A stretch of DNA of 64,000 nucleotides from Candidatus Accumulibacter propinquus (GTDB lineage Bacteria > Pseudomonadota > Gammaproteobacteria > Burkholderiales > Rhodocyclaceae). Positions 9,209 through 17,764 of the stretch are shown here, piece by piece (position 1 is the first letter of the stretch; each line of letters begins with the position of its first letter). Location of the stretch: contig JADKBU010000011.1 of assembly GCA_016714935.1 (NCBI GenBank), forward strand, positions 98,906 through 162,905, in the 5' to 3' direction. The notes under the pieces were generated by a model. The model was not told the origin of the DNA, ran no database searches, and saw only the letters and a program-made list of their open reading frames with translations. A program made the translations under genes and the position numbers.

Positions 9209-12200
9209 GCGCCAACCTCCTTGGCAGCCATCTTCTCCGCCCGTGTCAGATGGTGATCATTGACTCGCTCACCACCAAATACCGGATACCACGGTGTGTT
9301 CTCCGGGTCATTTCCGCGATCCCGATCCCAGCTAATGTTGAGCTTTGGCCGCTTGTTGTGACGCAGCACCTCGGCCTGCATAAACGGGCGAATATTCACG
9401 CGCACGCCGTCATTGAGATCCGGAGCCCAGCCAATCGGCTGCCGGGCCAACGGTTTCCAGCGAACGAAGATATCGTACGGTGCTTCACCGTTGAGCACCC
9501 ACTCCAGTCGAACCTTGAGGTTCCTGGCGGCCGAAAGGCGAAGCTGGGCGTCATCGATACGATCCTGCACTCCCTGTTCCTGGGTGCGAATCCAGTCACC
9601 GAGGTAGGTATGGATCAGTCGCTCCAGGTTCTTGTTGTCGAGCTGGTGGCAATTCACCAGCGCCGAGAACCCGTCCTTCAGACCGTCCCAAACATGCCAG
9701 ATCGGCGGCCGATACTGGAATAGCCTGGCGTGCTGCTCGAAGAACTTGTCGCGCAGCCACACCTCGATGCCCTTACCCTGACAGTCGGCAGCGGTCAGCA
9801 GCGAGTCGAGGACGCTCGTCTTCCAACTGCCGCTTTCAACGGTTTCCCAGGCGTCGATCAGTAAACCCAGGAGGCGCTCGTGCCCCGCACGTTCGCCACG
9901 AATCGGCGGCAGGCAAACGATGCCATCCTCGTCGCCATGCGCATCCAAGGCCTCGCAACGCCCGATCCACGCCCGCGCCGTATCCGAAACCTCGATTCCG
10001 TGGTTCGTCTCGGCTGGCCAGCGATAACCCAACAGGCGCATCACGGCGACCTGCAAGGGATTCGTCGAAGCCCGAGGATGACCGTGGAACACCCACTGGG
10101 TCGGTTCATCCGAGTAAAGTGCAGGCAAACCGTCGGGAAACTTTTCGGCAGCTTCTGCCGACCATCGCTCCAGATCGAATGGCACCCTGGTCAGTGCGGT
10201 GTTGGCGACACAGATTCGTCGATCAACCTCACGGACGGCCGTGTTGTACTCGTCCGAAGCGCAATAGGCCATCAGCGCCGGCAGTAGTGCCTGATCATTC
10301 GGGATGATTGCCGCGCAGGTCTGGTTGAAAAAGTTACCGACGTAGCGGCTCATCTTCAACTGCCGCATGCGGCTGACCATCACCCCGGCCTTTCCCCAGG
10401 CCGCCTGCCCACGGATATAGGCGAGGCCACTGTTCATCAGGTCGCCCGTTCCGCCTTGCCAGAAGAAGATCGAGCTGAACCCGGTGAGACGTTCCGAATC
10501 ATCCGGTGCTTCCTGCATCAGCTCCCAGTCGCCACCAATCGCCGGCAGTTCCCAGAAAAACCGGCAGTAGCGCGGATAGTCGCTGGTCTGCAAGCCAACG
10601 TAAGGAGAGGCAAATTGTGAAAGCCGTGGCAAATTACCCAGGCTCGTTCGTGCAATCAGGTAATCGCCGGTCGCCCGAACCTCGGCGTAGGGCAAAAGCG
10701 TTGCGGTCGCAGCGGCAAGAGCGGCCATCTTCTCGTCAGCCGTTCGATGGCTCGCCACATCGAGCAGGCGAATAGCAGCATCATCCGGCGCCTTGGCATT
10801 GGAGAGGATCACCAGCGAGGGAAATGCGCCCGCCGCATCGGTACTCCGAAACGCGCCTTCGCCGAGGTTGGCAACCAGATGCAAGCGGCCTTCCTCGAGT
10901 AATTTCGTCCGATAGGCGCCATAACTACCGGCGAACAACCACGACTGCTGAATGACCGACCCCACCATGCCGTCGGGCTTGGTCAGCCGCAGGCATTGCT
11001 CCAGGAAAGCTGCGCCGAGATCGTGCCGGGCTTCGTAGTAGTGGCTTTCGACAAAGGCGCGCAATTCGTCGCACATCCGACCGCGCCCGAGGAAGGGCGG
11101 ATTGGTCAGCACAAAGTCGTAACGCTGTGACAGCAAGCGAAGAGCATCCGCAAACCCTTTGGCGGCGACGAGACGTTCGGCATCGTCTTCGTCTGGTTCA
11201 TTGACGGTCCCCTCGTTGACTGCCCGGTAAGCGCCTGGTTGGGCAAAGCCAGGTTGCAACACACCCTCCGCCACACCAGAAAGGATCAGGCTTCCCAGCA
11301 GGGAGGCTTGCTGGAATCGCGCTGTGAGTTCTGCACCCACGCCGGTAATATCCGCTTCGACAGGCGCTCTACCGCAACAGGCCAGGTTCAGGCTCGGGAG
11401 TGGTCGATAGCCGAGGGGATGTCCTCCCTCGTCCGGATAGGTCCATGCTGCGAGAGCGAGCGCGAATGCGGCAATTTCGACGCAGCGTGGATCCACTTCC
11501 AGGCCAAACAGGTTGTCCCGCAGCACGGCATCGACCGCATCGTGGCTTGTCAGCCCCTCAAGCTCCTGGCGCAAGGGCACCAGGAAATAGAAGCTGGCAA
11601 CGAGGAAATGACCCGATCCGCAGCACGGGTCGAGTAGCCGCAACTCGGCGGGAGGTTTCTCGTGCCTACCGGCGGTGTTGCGGAGCAGAAACTCCACCAT
11701 GTAATCCTCGGTGAAGAGTTGGGTGACCGCCGGCAACTCGTCGGCGCCAACCTTCGCTTGCGAGGCGTTGACTTCCTCCTTTCGTTTGGCCTGCCAATAC
11801 TGATAAGCCCATCCCAGACTGTCCTGCGCACGAAAAATCTGCGCCGGCAACGAGGCCAGAATCCGCTCCAGGCCGACTTGATGTTCTGGCGCCAAGGCGA
11901 GCGCAAGCACCGACGAATCCGAAGGGAAAAGCTGTGGCAGCATCCTGGACGCCAGGTGGCCGGCCAGGGCCCAGCCGCTATTGAATCCGAGCTGTAGAGT
12001 CTTGTCCGACGCCATCTCGTGACATTCGGCCAGAGTCACAGCGGCACTGGCGTCCCACATCAGCAGACCACGTTCGGCCAGATAGCGAGCAAAGAGCATC
12101 CGATGCCAGTGCTCGTAGGCCACCTCGCGAACCAGACGCGTGATCTCCTGAGCGCCATTGTGTTGTCGGCGATCGCCCATGGAGCGGCCGTGTGCGCGCA

Positions 12201-12375
12201 AACGCCGGCGCAGCGCGCGCTGTTCCGGGGTCAGGTGCACTCCAGGTTCGGGCTCCGCCACATCGAGCTGCGCCAGTGCGGCCGACGCGCCGGGTTCGGC
12301 TATGTCGCGCACCGAACGTAGTGCGATTTCCAGTTGGGATCGCAGTTCCCCGGACAAGGGTTGAAAGCTAGCCAC
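9205..12375 (-). CDS. pglX: BREX adenine-specific DNA methyltransferase PglX (intact copy)
   Basis: PglX is the N6-adenine methyltransferase that marks host DNA in BREX. SAM-binding motif I is DPCCGSGHF near residue 252, a second conserved block is FGLEVDPRCVEIAAFALALAAW in the same fold, and catalytic motif IV is NPPF near residue 425. The C-terminal ~320 residues closely resemble the second pglX at 14344-15309. The central segment after motif IV, which should hold target recognition, is different. Translation starts at a GTG (12375) with a GGAGG site just upstream. The stop overlaps the pglZ start. The 1056-aa frame has no interruptions, so this is probably the working methyltransferase of the locus. 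Confidence 0.93.
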   Translation of the reverse strand: MASFQPLSGELRSQLEIALRSVRDIAEPGASAALAQLDVAEPEPGVHLTPEQRALRRRLRAHGRSMGDRRQHNGAQEITRLVREVAYEHWHRMLFARYLAERGLLMWDASAAVTLAECHEMASDKTLQLGFNSGWALAGHLASRMLPQLFPSDSSVLALALAPEHQVGLERILASLPAQIFRAQDSLGWAYQYWQAKRKEEVNASQAKVGADELPAVTQLFTEDYMVEFLLRNTAGRHEKPPAELRLLDPCCGSGHFLVASFYFLVPLRQELEGLTSHDAVDAVLRDNLFGLEVDPRCVEIAAFALALAAWTYPDEGGHPLGYRPLPSLNLACCGRAPVEADITGVGAELTARFQQASLLGSLILSGVAEGVLQPGFAQPGAYRAVNEGTVNEPDEDDAERLVAAKGFADALRLLSQRYDFVLTNPPFLGRGRMCDELRAFVESHYYEARHDLGAAFLEQCLRLTKPDGMVGSVIQQSWLFAGSYGAYRTKLLEEGRLHLVANLGEGAFRSTDAAGAFPSLVILSNAKAPDDAAIRLLDVASHRTADEKMAALAAATATLLPYAEVRATGDYLIARTSLGNLPRLSQFASPYVGLQTSDYPRYCRFFWELPAIGGDWELMQEAPDDSERLTGFSSIFFWQGGTGDLMNSGLAYIRGQAAWGKAGVMVSRMRQLKMSRYVGNFFNQTCAAIIPNDQALLPALMAYCASDEYNTAVREVDRRICVANTALTRVPFDLERWSAEAAEKFPDGLPALYSDEPTQWVFHGHPRASTNPLQVAVMRLLGYRWPAETNHGIEVSDTARAWIGRCEALDAHGDEDGIVCLPPIRGERAGHERLLGLLIDAWETVESGSWKTSVLDSLLTAADCQGKGIEVWLRDKFFEQHARLFQYRPPIWHVWDGLKDGFSALVNCHQLDNKNLERLIHTYLGDWIRTQEQGVQDRIDDAQLRLSAARNLKVRLEWVLNGEAPYDIFVRWKPLARQPIGWAPDLNDGVRVNIRPFMQAEVLRHNKRPKLNISWDRDRGNDPENTPWYPVFGGERVNDHHLTRAEKMAAKEVGA

Positions 12376-12456
12376 GCGACCTCCGCAAGTCTTCGGGTCT
12401 CAGAGGATCTCGTCGTGCCGCTTGGCGGCACCACGATTCAATAATCGGTCGCAAGA

Positions 12457-13059
12457 TCATGGAATGAGTCCCTGTCGTACCATTTCCTGCCATACAAACG
12501 GAGACTTTCTTTGCAGATAATTCGCCGACACGTCTCCCTGAACGTAAAACTCGTAATGTTCCGCTCGCATGCGGTTGCACTCCGGCGCATCAAGTTTGAG
12601 CCGTCGAATGGTCAGGTCGGCAGTCAGCCTGACGTCTTCCGGAAGCGAGGAATTGACTCTGATTTCGCCCGAGTCGAAATTCAAGGTGAAGGTCTCCGCT
12701 GCGATTTCAAACGGGTCGAGCACATCGTCAAACCGGTTCTTGTTGCGGTTGGCTCCGAGACAACTCAGCCGAAAGTTGTTCCATTCATAAGCCTGGCCAG
12801 CATGACTGGATTTGGCAACAAAGTGATCCGTCGATTGGGCGCCCAATGGCCACTCGAAGTAAATGCACAAATACGCGCATATTCCACCGTAAGCAGTCCA
12901 TAGCTCTTTTTGCGTTTCGCGCCAATAGGCTGGAAGCTGGCTGGCATCGACAGGCGGCGCTTCGAGCGGCCAACCTTGCTCACGCAACCAGTACTGTCCC
13001 CGCTTTCTCACCCGTTCATCAAAAATCGCCGGTTCCGGTTGTAGGGCCACGGGAATCAT
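12457..13059 (-). CDS. HNH endonuclease of the PtuB / TIGR02646 type
   Basis: A 200-aa HNH nuclease of the kind paired with an AAA ATPase in Septu and some retron systems, where it is the effector that cuts nucleic acid. The recognisable core is CAYLC followed by STDHFVAKS (the general-base His) and, about 20 residues later, a YEWNNFRLSC segment with NRNKNRFDDVLDPF, the usual Asn/His part of the fold. The start ATG 13059 overlaps the ATPase stop by four bases, the normal gene order for this pair. GC is lower than in the neighbours (29/60 in the line 12481-12540), suggesting separate ancestry from the BREX genes. It is intact, although its ATPase partner is broken as read. No reverse transcriptase is nearby, so Septu is more likely than a retron. 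Confidence 0.82.
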   Translation of the reverse strand: MIPVALQPEPAIFDERVRKRGQYWLREQGWPLEAPPVDASQLPAYWRETQKELWTAYGGICAYLCIYFEWPLGAQSTDHFVAKSSHAGQAYEWNNFRLSCLGANRNKNRFDDVLDPFEIAAETFTLNFDSGEIRVNSSLPEDVRLTADLTIRRLKLDAPECNRMRAEHYEFYVQGDVSANYLQRKSPFVWQEMVRQGLIP

Positions 13060-14344
13060 GGCAGCAGCCCTTTCTTTTCGGCGATGGCGCGCCAGCGAAA
13101 AAGGAAGGAATCCTTTGGGTTGAGGACCACCAGAAGTCGCTGGTGCATGTCGCTCACGGCCTGGGATGTATTCGACGTAGACTCCAGCAAGGCAGATGCC
13201 TCGACCAACAGCGCCGCAATATCCGGACTGCGCGCGCTGGACAGATCAAATGCCTCGCTGGTCAACCAGTTCGAGACCTCCCCATGCCGCTCGAAATGCC
13301 GTTTGGTAAGTGTGACATCGCTGTCACCGTCATCATGTTCGTAGTCGAGATCAAACCAGGCGTCCTGAACAGGATCGAAGTAGGGTTCCACGGACGCCAG
13401 CACTTGCGGCGAATGCGTCGCCGTGAGTACCTGCACCTGGGCTGAGGGGGCCATTTCGGTCATCACCTTCAGTAGTGAGCCGATAATGCTGAACTGCCAG
13501 CGCGGGTGGAGATGTGACTCGATCTCATCGACCAGAAAAACCACCTGAGAGGTTGGTTGCCGCCGAGTAGGCTGCAGGCTTTACGGTGTTCTGTCCACGC
13601 CCACACCAGCAGGTAGGCGAGGCAATAATGCGTCGCACCCCTGCTGGACGCAAATATGACCGGAACCTCCTCGCCATACGGCATGCGCAGTGTGGGCATG
13701 TCGCGTGCATCGTCGATGCTGACCCGCGTCAGATCGCCCACCGGCGAATTTCCTGTTCTCCTGGAGAAGGAGGTCAGCAGTACTGGTTGCAGATAAAGAA
13801 ACGCCGATCCCTTCCTTTGCCACCAGGCCCAGTCGCGAATCAAGCCGTTGCAGAGCGGGACACCATCCTCCGCGGCAAGCCCTCCCAGACTTCGCTGGGG
13901 CTGAAGACATACGCCGGCTGCCGTTCCTGCACATCCACATTGCGCACCGTGCGCCAGTAGTTGCGTGCCGGGTCCCAGACAGCAAAGCTGCCGTCCGCGG
14001 TCGCGTACAGAACCAGGCCTGGATTGGCAGGGCGTCCAGGACGGCCCGTCCAGGCCTGTTCGCGCCGATTGAAGGTGCTGACGTACTCTTCAGTCTTGGC
14101 TCTTGCCGGTAAACGAAAATCGATTTCAGCCTTTGCCGGCAGGCTGCGGCAAGGCTTTTCTCCCGGATGTCAGGCGGGGGTTGATTTCCGCTGGCCACTT
14201 GCGAGTCATGGCCCACCACGCAATATCGAGCAGGAAACTCTTGCCGAGTCCGTTATCGCCGGTAATCAGGTTCAGGCGGTCACCGAACTCCAGATCCATG
14301 GCTGGGGCTGGTCCGATATTTCTTAGTCTGAGTCGCTTGAGCAT
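13056..14344 (-). pseudogene. Septu-like (PtuA) AAA/SMC-type ATPase, broken by frameshifts
   Basis: The translated pieces together make one ABC/SMC-like ATPase of about 425 aa. The N-terminus in one frame (from ATG 14344) carries Walker A, ITGDNGLGKSFLLD. A frame change near 14130 leads to a middle segment with EQAWTGRPGRPANPG and YVFSPSEVWEGL. Another near 13880 leads to CNGLIRDWAWWQ and TLRMPYGEEVPV. A further one near 13545 leads to Walker B, VFLVDEIESHLHPRWQ, and the ATHSPQVL switch, ending at the TGA at 13056. A compensated pair of shifts near 13650 may hide a conserved RRIIALAYLL stretch. The start overlaps the pglX2 stop as TAATG and the stop overlaps the HNH start as ATGA. Decay and sequencing error are both possible. 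Confidence 0.82.
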
Positions 14345-15309
14345 TAAGAATCTCCTTCCAATGATCGAGCCGCTCGCTTTTCCGCCAGCGTCAGATGATG
14401 ATCGTTGATCCGCTCACCCTTGAACACCGCAAACCAGGGCGCGCTTTCCACGTCCTTGCCGCGGTCCTTGTCCCAGGTGATGTTGAGCTTGGGCTTCTTG
14501 TTGTGGCGCAGCACCTCGGCGGTCATGAACGGGCGGATGTTGAGGCGCACGCCGTCGTTGAGGTCGGGGTTCCAGCCGATGGGTTGTTCGGGCAGGGGCT
14601 TCCAGCGGACGAAAATGTCGTGGGGCGTTTCGCCTTCGAGGATGGCTTCGAGCCGGGTCTTGAGATTGCGTGCGGCGGCCAGGCGTGTCTGGGCGCCGTC
14701 GACGCCGTCCTTGACGCTTTCTTCCTGGCTGCGAATCCAGTCGCCAAGATAGGTATGGATCAGACGTTCGAGGTTCTTGTTATCGAGCCGGTGGTAATTC
14801 ACCAAGGCGCCGAAACCGTCTTTCAGGCCGTCCCAGATGTGCCAGATGAAGGGACGGTGGTGGAAGCGCCTGGCGTGCTGCTCGAAGAACTTCTCGCGCA
14901 GCCAGACGTCCAGTGCTTTGCCGGCGCAGTCGGCGTCGGCGAGCAGTTTGTCGAGAATGGAAGGCTTCCAGCTTCCGGGATCGACAGTTTCCCAGGCGTC
15001 GATCAGCAGCGACAGCAGGCGCTCGTGGGCAGGCTTTTCACCCCGCACCGCGGGCAGGCAGACGATGCCGTCGTCGTCGGCGTGGATGGACAGGGATTGG
15101 CAGCGGGCTATCCAGGTGAGCGCCTCGTCGGAGAGTTCCATCGTTTCATCGGATTCGGCTGGCCAGGTGTAGCCGAGCAGACGGGCGACGGCGACCTGCA
15201 GCGGGTCGGTCGCTGACTGCGGGTACCCGTGAAATACCCACTGAGTGGCGTCATTGGAACAGGGTTTTGGCAGGCCGTTAGGGTAGCATTCTCGGCAATT
15301 TGCTGCCAA
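14344..15309 (-). pseudogene. pglX: Second PglX, C-terminal part (frameshift-separated from its N-terminal part)
   Basis: These 321 residues are the C-terminal third of a second PglX. They track the intact PglX almost throughout, with shared blocks such as TQWVFHG, EKFFEQHAR, NKNLERLIHTYLGDWIR and INDHHLTLAEK. The apparent start at 15309 is only the first Met after a frameshift: an upstream frame reads PFDLENWQQIAE, which in the intact PglX runs straight into this segment. There is therefore no sign that this piece has its own translation start. The TAA stop shares bases with the ATG of the Septu-like ATPase. Any product would depend on the upstream frameshifts being sequencing errors or being suppressed. 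Confidence 0.85.
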
Positions 15310-15888
15310 TTTTCTAGGTCAAAAGGGAACTTTGACCATCGTGTGCTGGGTGGCGGTTTTAGTCCTTGGTCAATTCGACGCATTTCTTCGGCAAATTCTG
15401 ATGCCCTGAAATAGCACCATAGAGCTGTAAGGTGCTGGGATTCCAGGGAAAACTATCGCAGCATTCGTCATCTGTCTTCTCGCCCGAGTAGACACGGTAA
15501 GGCGCATCTGGCCAACTAGACAAACCATGGACTCCAGCTTTTCCCCCACGCTCCTGTCCTCGAAGGGTGGGCTCCTTTAAACCGACTTGGCAGGCCAGTG
15601 CCTCCTCCCAAACAACACAAGATGACGACCCCTGAATCCTGGGTTCTTTCAACGGATCCTTGCCAATAGTCCCACGATCTAAATTCGCTAACTTCCCAAA
15701 AGCAACGCCCAAACCGATTTAAGTCTCCAGTTGTTATTCCTTGTTGCGACCCCGCAAAAAGCCCAACCAATGGAAATATAGATTGCTCGTCGAACTGAAT
15801 ACGGCAGTCTGGATTGTCTAATTGAAACCTCTGAGTGACGGAAGAAAATTTAATTGTTTTGAGCAATTCTGCCTTCTCGTCGACCGAC
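15310..15888 (-). other. Disrupted, low-GC central (target-recognition) segment of the second pglX
   Basis: No single frame spans this stretch. Read piecewise, it continues the second PglX: one frame gives SVDEKAELLKTIKFSSVTQRF and GDLNRFGRCFWEV, a second KLANLDRGTIGKDPLKEPRIQG and VYSGEKTDDECCDSFPWNPS, a third MRRIDQGLKPPPSTRWSKFPFDLE. The frame order (minus frames 0, 2, 1, 2, 0) implies about four indels with no net shift across the gene. By position this is the target-recognition part. GC in 15721-15900 is 80/180 (44%), against 38/60 (63%) in a sample line of the C-terminal part. Confidence 0.75.
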
Positions 15889-17718
15889 CTAGGTGGGGAT
15901 ACATCTACCAAGAAGTTTTGTATCTAAAGCAGGTTTAAGGTTAGTGAGTGTCAAAAGAATTGTGCCAAATGCCCACCAGTCCATTATATCAAACGCCGCA
16001 AAGCCAAGACGAGCAAGAAGCGGCCATTGAAACCTTTGCAACAGGCTTTCCCGCTGTTTTCGATAACCATTCAGAAATAGCCAATTCTGCGGCATGACAA
16101 TTTGCACAGCGCCTCGCCCTACTTCCTCTCCGCAACGATCCGCTGGTGAGGGGGGCAAGGCGAGTGCCATGCAGCGTTCGAGAAACACGTTGGCCAAATC
16201 ACTCTTTGCTTCGGCGTAGTGATGCTCGCAATATTTCTTCAGAGCATCGGTCTGCTTGCCGCGCGCGAGATAGGGCACGTTGGTGATGACCAGATGGTAA
16301 CGTGCGTCCAGCAGACGGGCGGCCTCCATCAAGCCTTGCGCGCTCAGAGCCAATTCCCAACGATCTTCTTCATCACGGAATAGGGGGATTTGGCGTTCGC
16401 TCGCCAAGGCCTGACCCAGCAGATCGGCGAGCAAGGGATAGTCCGCTGCGAACAAGTCGCCTTTATTGGCTTTGGACGGATCGAGTAAACTCCCCAGCAA
16501 GGGTGCCTGGGCAAAGGTTTCATGTAACCGACTCAGACCTTCGCGCAAATGAGCGGCGTTGGGAGCATCGTCCGGCACCAGCGCCTCCCAATCCTGGGGA
16601 CTGGCAGCGACCTTGAGCCCACAACACGCGATGCCCGGCACGGGCATTTCGACGCGCACGCCGAGCGGGTTGCCTGCCTCATCGGGATAGCGCCAGGCAG
16701 CCAGCGCCAGCGCGAAAACGGCGATCTCTACGCAGCGCGGATCGATCTCGAGGCCATGCAGGTTGTCGCGCAATACGGCGTCCACAGCCTCCCTGGCTGA
16801 CAGCCCTTCGTCGGCCCTGCGCATGGGCACCAGCAAGAGGAAGGCCGCTACCAGAAAGTGACCGGAGCCACAGCAGGGATCGAGCAGCTTGAAAGTGCTC
16901 AACTCAGCCGGCCAGCCCTCGAACCTGCCGGCCGCCGGCATGCCATCGTCGAGCGTACGCAGGTAGGTCAGTTCCACTGGGCAGGCTTTGCCGGGATGGC
17001 GGGTGTGCCACCAGGCGCCGAGCGAGTTGTGCAGCAGGAATTCCACCATGTACGGCTCGGTGAAGAGCTGCGTGACGGCCGGCAATTCATCGGCGCCGAT
17101 CTTGACCTCGGAGGCGTTGACCTCGTCCTTGCGCTTGGCCTGCCAGAATTGATAGACCCAGCCCAGGCTGTCGCTGGCCGTGAAGGTTTCGGTGGGCAAT
17201 GCCTGCAACAGGTTCTCGAGGTCGCGCTGTTCGTTCGGGGAGAAACGCAACTCGAACACCGGCGAATTCGCTTTGAAGACCTGCGGCAACATGCGTGCAG
17301 CGAGTTTGCCGGCCAGTTCCCAACCGCTCCTGGCGCCGAGGCTGGTACTCGGGTCCTGCGCCAGTTCTTCGCATTCCGCCAGCGTCACCGGCGCACCGGG
17401 TTCCCAGAGCAGCAGATGGTTTTCGGCAAGAAAGCGGGCGAACAGCATCCGATGCCAATGCTCGTAGGCGACTTCCCACTTCAAATGGGTCAGAACCTGG
17501 CTGTCATCCGCAGACTTGACATCGCCCAGGCTGCGGCCGTGCGCCCGCAGGCGGCGGCGCAGGGCTTTCCTGGTCTCATCGAGATGTTCCGGCAGCCTGG
17601 CGTCACCGACGCCGAGTTGATGCAAAGCCGCGAGCGCCGCCTTCTCGGCCACGTCGCGTGCGGCTTTGACCGTGTTTTCGAGTTGGCTGCGCAGGGGTTT
17701 TGACAGAGGATTCTGCAT
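15889..17718 (-). pseudogene. pglX: Second PglX, N-terminal methyltransferase part (ends at a frameshift)
   Basis: This 609-residue frame holds the N-terminal helical region and the complete Rossmann methyltransferase fold of a second PglX. Motif I is DPCCGSGHF near residue 283 and the second block is HGLEIDPRCVEIA. Catalytic motif IV reads NVPY near residue 481, where the intact copy has NPPF and N6-adenine enzymes normally have N/D-P-P-Y/F. The frame runs out at about 15905, where the sequence LDTKLL should continue into VDVSPPRSVDEK in another frame. The start ATG 17718 is 46 bp after brxC. It is a paralogue of the PglX at 9205-12375, similar at both ends and different in the middle. Confidence 0.85.
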
Positions 17719-17764
17719 CGGGCGCTTCCTGGTTTCAGAGCACGGGTCTATCTGGATTCGTCGA

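Noticed and set aside
12457..14344. Retron system
   Set aside because: The ATPase/HNH pair also occurs with retrons, but there is no reverse transcriptase and no msr/msd-like inverted repeat nearby.
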